Assembly (NCBI GenBank): GCA_902791025.1
Contig: CADATZ010000004.1
Location: 62,001 to 126,000 of the forward strand
Direction of reading: 5' to 3'
From: an uncultured Chloroflexota bacterium
GTDB taxonomy: Bacteria; Chloroflexota; Anaerolineae; Anaerolineales; Anaerolineaceae
Length of the DNA stretch: 64,000 nt
The notes under the pieces were generated by a model. The model was not told where the DNA came from, did not search any database, and saw nothing but the letters and a program-made list of their open reading frames with translations. Of this stretch, positions 8,111 to 15,814 are shown in pieces (within the stretch, counting starts at the first letter, position 1; every line of letters starts with the position of its first letter). A program made the position numbers and the translations under genes.

Positions 8111-9274
8111 TTAGTGAGATGACCGAACGCCGTTGATACGATAGAGCGTATCCCAATCGCGGAAATCACTGAGCCGGCGATTCCCGTCACTTGTCAGTTC
8201 ATAAATATCCACGGAATGGATCAATTCGTCCTTATAACCAATCGTTTTTACATCCAGTGCGATGACCATCCCGGTCCTGAGAACTTCTTCATTGTCTGGG
8301 GTCAGATAGGGCTTTTCATATTCAGAGGCACCAACGCCGTGTCCCATGCCCTCATCGTAAAGCATTTCGATGTCTTCATCATCAGCTTTCAGACGAACCG
8401 CCTCACAAAACTCGCAAACGCGGATCCCCGGTTTCAGAATAGAAACAGCAAAATCCTTCAGCAGTTTGTTCTGTGCAAAAGCGTGAGCTGTGTTTGGACC
8501 GGGCTTGCCTGTATAAAGCATACGGCTGCAGACCGTCCAGCAGCCGTTATATGAAAGGGAATAGTCCACACGAAGCGTTTTGTTTTCCTTGATCACTTTC
8601 AGGTCATAGATCGGTGTGATCAGGGAATTGCCGGAGCGCCCCCGCGCAATGTTGAGGTGACCGATCGTGTTGGCACCAAACTCAATGGCATGGATCCGGA
8701 CATGTTCCAGAAAGTTGGAAACGGTGCAGTTGGAATAACCGACCGTGCCTTCGATGTGATTCAGCGCGCCGATGATACCGCGGTCAGCGATATGTGCGGC
8801 CTTCTGAATGTTTTCGATCTCGTATTCGCTTTTGATCTCACGTGCGGCCTGAATGGTGGGATCCAGGTCAATGATGTACATGTCCGGACAGTTTTCTTTC
8901 AAAAAGCGGATCTCTCCGACACGCCACCATGAATAATCAACAGCGACTTTATCGTGACAGATCCCTAACTCATCGATCACGCTTTTCAGCGCATTACAGA
9001 AAGCTGTTTTCGGGGAACCGTCGTTGATACTGTAGGTTTTTGTCTTCCCTTCCCAGGTGAAGCTTCGCAGGACGCATTCCCATTCCACAGGGAGAATCAG
9101 CGTGCCGACAGAAGAACCTCTCTTAGCGACCAGTGCTGCCGAAAATGTAGATTGATCCGGATAGGGAAATGTGATCCCAATCAAGTATGCGATATCTGCC
9201 GGAGATTTCGTAATAAAAGCATCAAAATTGCCGTTCTCATTAAATAAGGCTTCGACACGATTTTTTCTTTTCAT
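8111..9274 (-). CDS. M24-fold family protein, paralogue of the downstream gene, metal site degenerate
   Basis: A 387-residue protein with the same layout as its neighbour but only moderately similar, so the duplication is old. The first metal Asp is present (LRVDYSLSYNG), the second is Cys (WTVCSR), His is present (GMGHGVG), the fourth ligand is Asp (MVIALDVKTIG) and the fifth is Val (HSVDIYELT). It should not bind the usual di-metal centre. The two genes are an operon and could form a heteromer or two related hydrolases. Start at ATG 9274; an upstream frame extension lacks a ribosome-binding site. An extended -10 promoter lies at 9384-9392. Confidence 0.75.
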   Translation of the reverse strand: MKRKNRVEALFNENGNFDAFITKSPADIAYLIGITFPYPDQSTFSAALVAKRGSSVGTLILPVEWECVLRSFTWEGKTKTYSINDGSPKTAFCNALKSVIDELGICHDKVAVDYSWWRVGEIRFLKENCPDMYIIDLDPTIQAAREIKSEYEIENIQKAAHIADRGIIGALNHIEGTVGYSNCTVSNFLEHVRIHAIEFGANTIGHLNIARGRSGNSLITPIYDLKVIKENKTLRVDYSLSYNGCWTVCSRMLYTGKPGPNTAHAFAQNKLLKDFAVSILKPGIRVCEFCEAVRLKADDEDIEMLYDEGMGHGVGASEYEKPYLTPDNEEVLRTGMVIALDVKTIGYKDELIHSVDIYELTSDGNRRLSDFRDWDTLYRINGVRSSH

Positions 9275-9383
9275 AATAGGTCCTATCAATATAAACTGAC
9301 CTGCACGCCGCCGTATAACCAAAGGGCGGCTTTTACTTTTACGGCAAAACTGCTCCGTATAAGCACATAACTACTCTATGCTA

Positions 9384-9392
9384 ATTATATCA
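9384..9392 (-). promoter_or_regulatory. Extended -10 promoter for the M24 pair
   Basis: On the minus strand TGATATAAT matches the extended -10 consensus TGnTATAAT. No convincing -35 is visible, as is usual for extended -10 promoters. Initiation would be about 100 bases upstream of the first M24 gene. Confidence 0.6.
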
Positions 9393-9456
9393 GCGGAATG
9401 TGATGTTTTTATTAAAAAGGGTGCCAAATGTAACACTTCTAAAATTCCCGGGATTT

Positions 9457-10575
9457 CTATGTAGAATCGATAACGCTCAGCACCTTCAGAATGGCGCGGG
9501 CCTCGTCCTGGTGGTCGCAGCAGTAGTAAACATCATTTACTTTCTCCCGCATTTCAGTGAGAACATCCGGTTTTTGGATCGCGAGCGTGTACATGACCAT
9601 TTCAATCTCGCTCAGTGCGTTCAGCTTCGCTTGTTTTTCAATGGAGAGCTGAGATGGGAGAGTTGAGTTGTGAGATAGCGGATCAGAGATTTGAGGAGTG
9701 ATTTCTGATTTTTGAGTTGTAAGATTCATTCCAAGAGAATCTGGATCCTTGCTCCCTGCTTCTTGTCCCTTCTGACCACTGATCACTGTTTCCTGACCAT
9801 TTGTACCTTGTCCGTTCTGTTCACTGAGCCCTGATTTCTGACCACTTGTTTCATTTCCATCTGTATTTGCGGAAGCTTCCTTCTTCGTGCCTGATTCTTC
9901 ACTTTTCTCCCGCAGAGGAGAAAACGCCCGTGCGCGGTGAAATGCCGCGGGTTGATCATTATGTTCCCGATGGATCGTGCGGGTCCAGCTGTCCGGAGAA
10001 AAAGCCAGACCGTGGATCACCGCATCATAATTCACATGATCGGAGTAATAATTGTTATCATCATGGCGGATTTTCACTTCGGTTGCACGCAGTCTGTCCA
10101 GCAGGTTAAAATAACGGAATTGCATATCAATCAATTCATCGCTGACATCCTGTTTTTGTTCGATATACTCAGTAAGAGCGCGGTCGATTTTGCGGTAATG
10201 AAAAGAAGCCATCCGGTAAAGTTTATCAGTGGTGAGCTGCCCCAGTTCCGGATATTGGTGCTTGCAGATTTCCAGTGCATATTTGGTCCTGCAGCAGCGG
10301 GCAAGATAGGTGATGCCTTTTTCAAGTTTGATACAGCTCTTGAGATAAGCGGAGGAGTGCCGGTTGTATTTGACAGCCAGGTCAAAAACGGCGTCGACCT
10401 TGACCATCAGCTTTTGTGTCATTTCGCCGAATTCGACAGGAGCAGTGCTGTAATCGCCAATGGTCTCAAACGGCAAAGCTTCGTCCGCTGTTTCAGCAGA
10501 CGCGTTTTTCTGTGCTTCATCCGTCAGAAACTGATCCATTTCCGAAAGCAGTTTGTCACCGCTCGCCTCAGCCAC
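9457..10575 (-). CDS. Unknown protein with an inserted heptanucleotide-repeat segment
   Basis: I do not recognise this 372-residue protein. It lacks a signal peptide and membrane segments. The N-terminal part (about 50-190) looks all-helical, with many charged residues and a Cys-Cys pair (ARCCRTKYALEICKHQYPELG). Residues about 241-310 are a low-complexity linker rich in Ser, Gln, Gly and Asn, encoded by the heptanucleotide tract at 9646-9854. A short helical C-terminal domain follows (ALSEIEMVMYTLAIQKPDVL). I chose GTG 10575 because GGGAGGAG sits 5 bases upstream; ATG 10593 has no ribosome-binding site. Separated from the M24 genes by their own promoter. Confidence 0.7.
   Translation of the reverse strand: MAEASGDKLLSEMDQFLTDEAQKNASAETADEALPFETIGDYSTAPVEFGEMTQKLMVKVDAVFDLAVKYNRHSSAYLKSCIKLEKGITYLARCCRTKYALEICKHQYPELGQLTTDKLYRMASFHYRKIDRALTEYIEQKQDVSDELIDMQFRYFNLLDRLRATEVKIRHDDNNYYSDHVNYDAVIHGLAFSPDSWTRTIHREHNDQPAAFHRARAFSPLREKSEESGTKKEASANTDGNETSGQKSGLSEQNGQGTNGQETVISGQKGQEAGSKDPDSLGMNLTTQKSEITPQISDPLSHNSTLPSQLSIEKQAKLNALSEIEMVMYTLAIQKPDVLTEMREKVNDVYYCCDHQDEARAILKVLSVIDST
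9646..9854. repeat. Heptanucleotide repeat tract inside a coding region, about 30 units
   Basis: Read on the plus strand, units such as GAGCTGA, GATGGGA, GAGTTGA, GTTGTGA, GATAGCG, GATCAGA, GATTTGA, GGAGTGA keep exact 7-base phase, with a few slips later. Translated, it gives a seven-residue pattern (SGQKSGL, SEQNGQG, TNGQETV). It is the longest tract in the window. Confidence 0.8.
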
Positions 10576-10593
10576 TTTCTCCTCCCATATCAT

Positions 10594-11024
10594 TCAGGAC
10601 CAGCGCACACGTGGAAAGATTTCTTTTTGCTGTGAAGCCATCACAAGAAAACTGTACTCCGAGATGCGTCAGCTGGTTTTGAATCGTTATAATGCAGAAT
10701 GATTCTATAACTAAATATAGAAATGTTATTCTTATATATATTCTAATCAATATTTATTTAAAGTCAATATAACAATAATAAAATTTCTAAAATAGTGACA
10801 AATGTCATGCCAAAACAACATGCTGCCAGGCTGTGCCGCAGCTCAGCCTTATGTGCGTAAAAAACGTATCTATTCAGAACGGAGCACATGGGAACTGGCG
10901 TCCAACCTGCTGCTTAGGAGAGGAGTTTCTGTTGTAAATCAGCAGCACTGTTGGATACACGTAGTAACTGCTCCTGCCGTTTAGATGCCGATCATAACGG
11001 GACAGTCGCCTTTGGCAACAGTCC
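10594..11024. other. Intergenic stretch with truncated palindromic repeat, no gene
   Basis: No convincing coding sequence. 10690-10800 is AT-rich. 10868-10900 holds a left half of the palindromic element (TATTCAGAACGGAGCACATG) whose right half is missing. A 27-base hairpin of the short-loop variant ends the stretch. Confidence 0.6.
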
Positions 11025-11025
11025 C
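10999..11025. repeat. Short-loop variant of the palindromic element
   Basis: A 27-base imperfect hairpin with arms GGGACAGTCGCC and GGCAACAGTCCC that touches the ohrR stop codon. Near-identical copies lie at 17056-17082 and 32690-32716. Confidence 0.75.
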
Positions 11026-11471
11026 TATGCGGGATCGGATAAATTGTCGGCGAGTTTGTGGAGGATGGTATAAAGTGTTCCGGCTTCTTCCGGGGAAAGT
11101 TCAATGCAGCGGCCGATTTTTCCGGGAACCTGCAAGGCCTCTTTGTACAAAGCAGCCCCTTTTTCCGTGAGAACGGCATTGACGACTCTTTCGTCGTCTT
11201 TCGAGCGTTCACGGGCTACATAGCCCTTTTTTTCAAGAGATTTGATCACCGGGGTCAATGTACCGGAGTCAAGATACAAAACTTCCCCTAACCCTTTGAT
11301 ACTGAGAGATTTGTGTTCCCATAGCGCCATCATAGTGATGTACTGGGTATAGGTCAGGTCCAGCTCATCCAGGAACGGTTTATAGCGGCGGATCACTTCC
11401 TTCGCGCAGACGTAAAGCGGGAAGCAAAGCTGGTTTTCAAGTTTCAGCGGGTCAAAGATTTTTTCGGTCAT
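11025..11471 (-). CDS. ohrR: OhrR-type MarR family peroxide-sensing repressor
   Basis: A 148-residue winged-helix DNA-binding protein. The N-terminal ENQLCFPLYVCAKEVIRRYKPFL block with Cys16 matches the reactive cysteine region of OhrR (Cys15 in B. subtilis), and the wing segment RSKDDERVVNAVLTEKG is typical of MarR proteins. OhrR proteins release DNA when this Cys is oxidised by organic hydroperoxides. The gene lies 366 bases downstream of a glutathione peroxidase gene on the same strand, whose promoter carries an OhrR-type operator (12406-12420). A second Cys at 22 could make it a two-Cys sensor. The start lacks a strong ribosome-binding site. The space between the two genes is filled by an amplified repeat array. 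Confidence 0.87.
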   Translation of the reverse strand: MTEKIFDPLKLENQLCFPLYVCAKEVIRRYKPFLDELDLTYTQYITMMALWEHKSLSIKGLGEVLYLDSGTLTPVIKSLEKKGYVARERSKDDERVVNAVLTEKGAALYKEALQVPGKIGRCIELSPEEAGTLYTILHKLADNLSDPA

Positions 11472-11483
11472 TTTTCAGTATCT

Positions 11484-11795
11484 GTTCAGGGTATGAGTGA
11501 TGCACATGGGTACAGGCGAAGCTCCCGCTCTGGCTCCATGAGGCGAAGCCGTTTCCTTACAGAGCGGGGCATGTGTCGGCTTTGCGGCACAAGATGCCAG
11601 TCCCCAAGTGCTTCGAGTGTTGCTTTTCAAGATTCGGAGGCGCACATGGGTACAGGCATGCATGTGTCGGCTTTGCGGCACAAGATGCCAGTCCCCAAGT
11701 GCTTCGAGTGTTGCTTTTCAAGATCCGGAGGCGCACATGGGTACAGGCATGCATGTGTCGGCTTTGCGACACATGCTGCCAGTCCCCAAGTGCTT
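11484..11795. repeat. Tandem array of palindromic-repeat units, 91 bp period
   Basis: The phrase CACATGGGTACAGGC recurs at 11503, 11643 and 11734, and GCCAGTCCCCAAGTGCTTCG at about 11592, 11683 and 11774; the last two intervals are exactly 91 bases. Each unit holds a half-arm pair of the dispersed element plus a spacer GAGTGTTGCTTTTCAAGAT. Units are nearly identical, which points to recent amplification. It lies between gpx and ohrR. Confidence 0.85.
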
Positions 11796-11799
11796 CGTC

Positions 11800-11834
11800 C
11801 TAACTCCTAATCTCTAACAACTAACTTCCGACAG
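11800..11834. repeat. Heptanucleotide repeat tract, 5 units
   Basis: CTAACTC, CTAATCT, CTAACAA, CTAACTT, CCGACAG in phase, ending three bases from the gpx stop codon and abutting the 91-bp array on its other side. Confidence 0.75.
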
Positions 11835-11837
11835 TTT

Positions 11838-12380
11838 TCAGATCAAAGAAGCGACGCATTCCTCGACTTTTTTCATGTCGGCGGTCGGTTCAAAGCGGGC
11901 GACAACTTCACCTTCGCGGTTGATGACGAACTTTGTGAAGTTCCATTTGATCTCCGGATTGTTCTTGTAATCTCTGTCGATGGTCTTGAGCAGAGCGCCC
12001 ATTGCCAGGGCAGCGGGACCGTGTCCGAAACCTTCAAAACCCTTCTGGGACTTCAGGTATTTGAACAATTCAATCGCATTTTCACCGTTGACATCGGACT
12101 TTTTCATCTGCGGGAATTGGGTGTTGTATTTCAGTGTGCAGAACTGGTGGATCTCTTCATCGGTTCCGGGAGTCTGACCCTTGAACTGGTTGCAGGGAAC
12201 GTCAACGATTTCCAGACCCTGGTCGTGATATTTTTCATACATCTTTTCGAGCGGTTCATAATGCGGAGTGAAGCCGCAGCCGGTAGCTGTATTGACAACT
12301 AAAACAACTTTGCCTTTGAAATCAGCCATGGAAAGCTGGCTGCCATCCGGACGTGTTACAGAAATATCGTAAAAGTTCAT
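11838..12380 (-). CDS. Cysteine-type glutathione peroxidase family (thioredoxin-dependent peroxidase)
   Basis: A 180-residue thioredoxin-fold peroxidase that reduces hydrogen peroxide and organic hydroperoxides. Motifs: NTATGCGFTPHY with peroxidatic Cys35 in place of selenocysteine, VPCNQF with Gln65, Cys81 in FCTLKYN as a candidate resolving cysteine, and KWNFTKF with the Trp and Asn of the catalytic tetrad. No signal peptide, so cytoplasmic. Start ATG 12380 behind AAGGGG. A near-consensus promoter overlapped by an OhrR-type operator lies just upstream, so expression is probably induced by organic peroxides. ohrR is downstream on the same strand and may be partly co-transcribed. Confidence 0.93.
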   Translation of the reverse strand: MNFYDISVTRPDGSQLSMADFKGKVVLVVNTATGCGFTPHYEPLEKMYEKYHDQGLEIVDVPCNQFKGQTPGTDEEIHQFCTLKYNTQFPQMKKSDVNGENAIELFKYLKSQKGFEGFGHGPAALAMGALLKTIDRDYKNNPEIKWNFTKFVINREGEVVARFEPTADMKKVEECVASLI

Positions 12381-12405
12381 AAGATAACCCCTTTTGTAAA
12401 TTTCT

Positions 12406-12442
12406 TACAATTAAATTGTACACAATTTAAATTCTGTGTCAA
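12406..12442 (-). promoter_or_regulatory. OhrR operator overlapping a consensus promoter upstream of the peroxidase
   Basis: A perfect palindrome TACAATTAAATTGTA (12406-12420) equals the inverted repeat described for OhrR in B. subtilis. A second, degenerate half-related block CACAATTTAAATTCTG follows at 12421-12436. On the minus strand TTGACA (12437-12442), a 16-base spacer and TACAAT (12415-12420) form a promoter, so a bound repressor would cover the -10 element. Confidence 0.85.
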
Positions 12443-12493
12443 GAAGGAAATGAAAATGATGACATATTGATTGTTCTCCTGTGATACGAATCA

Positions 12494-12552
12494 TGCGGCG
12501 ATCGGGGGCCGGGGAGTTGTGCGGGCGATGCCGCACCAACACCCGGCCCGGT
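12494..12552. repeat. Nested hairpin related in design to the palindromic family
   Basis: Outer arms GGGCCGGGG / ACCCGGCCC enclose an inner stem GTTGTGCGG / CCGCACCAAC. The two-level architecture and size match the dispersed element, but the outer arm sequence differs, so membership is uncertain. It lies in the leader region of the thioesterase gene. Confidence 0.5.
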
Positions 12553-12645
12553 GCTTCTGAATGAATCGCAGCTTCTCTTGTAACGTTTTGTTTCCGGAGT
12601 CTCGTTCCGAAACGTATAATTGGAAGGCGAAGGAATAGAAACAGT

Positions 12646-13041
12646 ATGTCTGATCTGGAAGAAGCGAGAGCCTTTTTTGCAAAAGACCGTTATGCCACAG
12701 AAGTGACGGGAATCGTTATCGAAGACGTCGGAGAACACTACGCCAAATGCAGCCTGAAGCTGGACGGACGGCATCTGAACGCCGTCGGGCATGTGATGGG
12801 CGGTGTGGTCTACACCATGGCAGACCTGACCTTTGCCATCAGCACAAATTTCCGTACGGAACGGCCAACCGTAACGAATGTCGCCCAGGTCAGCTATCTC
12901 AACTCTCCCGAGGGAGATACACTGTACAGTGAAAGCAAGCTGCTGAAAGACGGTCATCGAATCTGCTTTTATGAGATCCGCATCCGGGATAACACAGGTA
13001 AGGATATCGCCATTGTCAGCATGAACGGATATCATATTTAA
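12646..13041 (+). CDS. PaaI-family hotdog thioesterase
   Basis: A 131-residue single hotdog-fold protein, probably an acyl-CoA thioesterase. The block RHLNAVGHVMGGVVYTMADLTFAIS carries the family's Asn, Gly-Gly and Asp positions that form the thioester pocket; the usual 'HGG' is MGG here. The C-terminal VSMNGYHI is typical of the family. Cytoplasmic. Start ATG behind GAAGGAA, with TATAAT at 12615-12620 as a possible -10. Substrate cannot be read from sequence. It is followed by a complete palindromic element and then the MATE gene, possibly in one transcript. Confidence 0.85.
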   Translation: MSDLEEARAFFAKDRYATEVTGIVIEDVGEHYAKCSLKLDGRHLNAVGHVMGGVVYTMADLTFAISTNFRTERPTVTNVAQVSYLNSPEGDTLYSESKLLKDGHRICFYEIRIRDNTGKDIAIVSMNGYHI

Positions 13042-13053
13042 GTTAATAGTAAA

Positions 13054-13142
13054 TGTTCAGGGCAGCGCACATGGGGACTGGCATCTTGTGTCGCGAAGCC
13101 GACACGAGTGTGCCTGTCCCCATGTGCGCAGCTGAGTTCTGA
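13054..13142. repeat. Dispersed palindromic element, complete copy
   Basis: TGTTCAGG at the left and GAGTTCTGA at the right are the outer arms; CACATGGGGACTGGCA and TGCCTGTCCCCATGTG are the middle arms; CTTGTGTCG with CGACACGAG form the inner stem. It sits 12 bases after the thioesterase stop and 45 bases before the MATE start. Confidence 0.85.
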
Positions 13143-13187
13143 AGAGAAACGTCAGCAGTTAGTAAAACGGCAGCCGGAAAGTATTAT

Positions 13188-14573
13188 ATGCAAAACGAAG
13201 AACACATTAATCGCATCGGTCAGGATTTCAGCCTCTGGGGGCTGTTGAAGTTCAGCTTTCCCTCGATTTTGAATAATTTTTTTGCCCAGTTGTTTAAAAC
13301 CCTGGACGACGGGTTGTTTGTCTCCCGCTTTGTGGGAAAAACCGCCCTGGCCGGGATCAACATTCTCAATCCGATCCATTTTTTTCAATTCAGCCTGAAC
13401 AACCTTTTCGCTGTCGGAGCTCCGAACCTTTCCTCCCGCAAAATGGGGCAGGGGGACCAACAGGAAGCCAAGCGGATCTTTTCCCGAATCGTTGTCGTTT
13501 CCTTCCTGATCGGTGCCCTTTTCGCGCTTGCGCTGAATATTTTTGCTTATCCTTTGCTGAGAGTTCTCGGTGCTGATGAGGAACTGACGCCCTTTGCGCT
13601 GATTTCACTGCGCACGGTTTTTGCCTTTACCCCGATCACTCTCATCAACGCTGTATTCAATAATTATTATTCAACCGCCGGGAAACCTTCCATGGGGCTG
13701 GTCTGTTCGATCCTCAATGGCACTATCAATATCACGCTGGATGTTCTGCTGGTGGTCGTGAAGCAGATGGGCGTTCTGGGTGTTTGCCTCTCGACGATCA
13801 GCGGGGAAGCAGTAGTCTTTGTGATTGGGCTGATCTTTTTCCTGAATCGGAATCACGAGATCCATTTCGTCAACCCGGAAGGGAAATTTATTTCAACCGC
13901 TGTCGCCTCTTGTCAAAACGGCTTGCCGCAGTTTATCAACACGGTTTCGCTGGCGCTTTCTTCCCTGGTGATGAACTACCAGCTGCTGCGTTACGTCGGC
14001 AACGATGGGATCGCGGCGAACTCCATTGTCGCGGATCTGCTGCGGATCCTGACTTCGCTCTTTTTCGGCTATACGCTGTGTGTCGGGCCGATCATCTCCT
14101 ACAACTATGGCGCGAAAAAACCGCATCGGCTACGCACACTGCTCAAACAAAATGTCATGATCTGGATGATGGCCTCTGTCGTGCTGACCGCAGTCGGGCT
14201 GCTCTGCCGCAAGCCCTTCATTTCTATTTTCATCAATCCGAATGAGAATTCCGAAGTTTTTTATAATCTGACTTATTACGGGCTGACGCTCCAGTACCTT
14301 TCCCTGCCCTTTTTTTCCGGCTGTGTGATCATCCCGCGCATGCTGACAGCGGTGAACGAGCTGCGCGCTTCCATGACGGTGGCGATCTGCCGCAATGTGG
14401 TGCTGCGTTTGCTCACGACCCTGACAGTACCGCTTATCCTCGGTTACCGCGGCATCTGGATCGCGGGGCTTGTCTGCGAATTCCTGGCATTTTGTGTGGA
14501 TGTTTACGCGCTCAACAAACATCTGCCGAGTTACGGTTTTGATGAACCGCTGCGTATCGGCGGAAAGGCATAA
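13188..14573 (+). CDS. MATE family efflux transporter
   Basis: A 461-residue integral membrane protein with about twelve hydrophobic segments in two MatE-type halves. The first opens FSFPSILNNFFAQLFKTLDDGLFVSRFVGKTALAGIN, with the 'D..FV...G..ALA' pattern typical of the family; the second starts near QNGLPQFINTVSLALSSLVMNYQLLRYVGNDGIAANSI. MATE proteins export drugs or metabolites using Na+ or H+ gradients. It is followed after six bases by a glycosyltransferase gene, so the pair is co-transcribed, which may mean the exporter handles a glycosylated product rather than drugs. The start ATG has a weak ribosome-binding site. Confidence 0.88.
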   Translation: MQNEEHINRIGQDFSLWGLLKFSFPSILNNFFAQLFKTLDDGLFVSRFVGKTALAGINILNPIHFFQFSLNNLFAVGAPNLSSRKMGQGDQQEAKRIFSRIVVVSFLIGALFALALNIFAYPLLRVLGADEELTPFALISLRTVFAFTPITLINAVFNNYYSTAGKPSMGLVCSILNGTINITLDVLLVVVKQMGVLGVCLSTISGEAVVFVIGLIFFLNRNHEIHFVNPEGKFISTAVASCQNGLPQFINTVSLALSSLVMNYQLLRYVGNDGIAANSIVADLLRILTSLFFGYTLCVGPIISYNYGAKKPHRLRTLLKQNVMIWMMASVVLTAVGLLCRKPFISIFINPNENSEVFYNLTYYGLTLQYLSLPFFSGCVIIPRMLTAVNELRASMTVAICRNVVLRLLTTLTVPLILGYRGIWIAGLVCEFLAFCVDVYALNKHLPSYGFDEPLRIGGKA

Positions 14574-14579
14574 AAAAAC

Positions 14580-15710
14580 ATGAAGCGGCTGTTTCTTTTC
14601 GGTTCTCAGATCACAGTTGGCGGCGCCCAGCGGGTGCTGCTGGATCAGGCGCAATGGTTCTGCGACAGGGGCTATGATGTTCAGGCTGTCTTTTTCTACG
14701 ACAAGGATGGGCTGTTGGAAGACTGGTCCTCGCGCTATCCCTTTCCGATCACAGCGCTTTCGGTTTACCGGCGGGGAGCCGGGATCGTCAAAAACTTCAG
14801 CGGCCTTTTCCGCGGATTTCTGGGCCTGATCCGCATGCTGCGGCAGGTGAAGCCGGATTATTTCGAGTCCTTCACCCATGACGCCAATCTGATGGGGATC
14901 CCGGCAGCCTGGCTGTGCGGAATCAAAGGCCGGTTTGCCGCGCATCACGGTCAGTTTGTCGGACAGTCCGGTCTTGCCCGTGCGCTGCATACCCGGGTGA
15001 TCAACAGCGGAATGACGGAAAAACTGATTTGTGTCTCGGAACGGGCAAAACGTCAGGCACTTTCGGAAGGAATTCATGAAGAGAAAATCGAGATGATTTT
15101 CAACGGGGTGAGACCTGTGGATGCCGATCCGGTTGTCCGGGAACAGACGCGTTCCGAACTGGGGCTTGGCGATGCGGATGTCATGATCCTGAGTGTGGGG
15201 CGTCTGGTTTCGGAAAAAGCGCAGCAGCATCTGGTGAAAGCGGCGGAGCTCCTGAAGGAGAAGCATCCGGAGTATTGCTATTTCATCGCCGGGGAAGGGC
15301 CCTGCCGGGAAGCACTGGAAGAGCAGATCCGGACAGCTGGGATGCAGGATCGGTTCCGTCTGTTGGGAAGCCGGGCGGATGTTGACCGGCTGCTGAATGC
15401 CGCGGATCTTTTTGTGCTCTATTCCGATACGGAAGGCATGCCTGTTTCTCTGATGGAAGCCATGAGCGCCGGTCTGCCCTGTGTGGCGTCTGACCTGGAA
15501 GGAATCGCCCAGCTGATCCCGGATGAACGGTACGGCACGCTGATTCCCTCCGGTGACGCGGAGCTGCTCGCGGATACAATTGAGAAAGCTTTATCCGATC
15601 CGATGAAAAAAGCTGCCTGTGGGAAGGCAGCCGCAAAATGGATCCGCGATTCCTTCTCTCTCGACGCATCCTGCCGACAATACGAGAAATTATTCGAAGG
15701 CCGGAAATAA
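14580..15710 (+). CDS. GT4-family glycosyltransferase
   Basis: A 376-residue GT-B fold enzyme. N-terminal acceptor-side marks are FGSQITVGGAQRVLLDQA; the C-terminal nucleotide-sugar domain has VGRLVSEKAQQHLVKAA, FIAGEGPCREALE and the E-x7-E motif in EGMPVSLMEAM. No membrane anchor or signal peptide, so it acts at the cytoplasmic face. Likely role in building a cell-surface glycan or glycolipid. Starts six bases after the MATE gene, with the ribosome-binding site inside the end of that gene. The stop is followed by a palindromic element. Donor and acceptor are not predictable. Confidence 0.88.
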   Translation: MKRLFLFGSQITVGGAQRVLLDQAQWFCDRGYDVQAVFFYDKDGLLEDWSSRYPFPITALSVYRRGAGIVKNFSGLFRGFLGLIRMLRQVKPDYFESFTHDANLMGIPAAWLCGIKGRFAAHHGQFVGQSGLARALHTRVINSGMTEKLICVSERAKRQALSEGIHEEKIEMIFNGVRPVDADPVVREQTRSELGLGDADVMILSVGRLVSEKAQQHLVKAAELLKEKHPEYCYFIAGEGPCREALEEQIRTAGMQDRFRLLGSRADVDRLLNAADLFVLYSDTEGMPVSLMEAMSAGLPCVASDLEGIAQLIPDERYGTLIPSGDAELLADTIEKALSDPMKKAACGKAAAKWIRDSFSLDASCRQYEKLFEGRK

Positions 15711-15795
15711 TTATTCAGAACGGAGCACATGGGGACAGGCAACTTGTGTTGCGAAGCCAACACAAGCGTGCCTGTCCCCATGTGCGTCCCTTAAG
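15711..15795. repeat. Dispersed palindromic element, complete copy between convergent genes
   Basis: Begins TTATTCAGAACGGAGCACAT directly after the glycosyltransferase stop, with inner stem CTTGTGTTG / CAACACAAG. The inner stem bases differ from other copies, but both sides changed together, so pairing is kept. Confidence 0.85.
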
Positions 15796-15814
15796 TCATG
15801 TACAGTTACATTTT

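Noticed and set aside
6918..9274. Annotation as Xaa-Pro aminopeptidases
   Set aside because: Most metal-ligand positions are replaced in both proteins, so a generic peptidase label would mislead.
11484..11795. CRISPR-like repeat array
   Set aside because: The unit is 91 bp with near-identical 'spacers', only about three units, no cas genes nearby, and the units match dispersed palindromic copies elsewhere in the window.
11838..12380. Selenocysteine glutathione peroxidase
   Set aside because: The active-site codon is TGC for cysteine (Cys35); there is no in-frame TGA and no SECIS-like hairpin directly after it.
12439..13035. 198-residue open frame on the minus strand over the thioesterase
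   Set aside because: It lies opposite a clear hotdog-fold gene and has no recognisable domain; it is a shadow of that gene.
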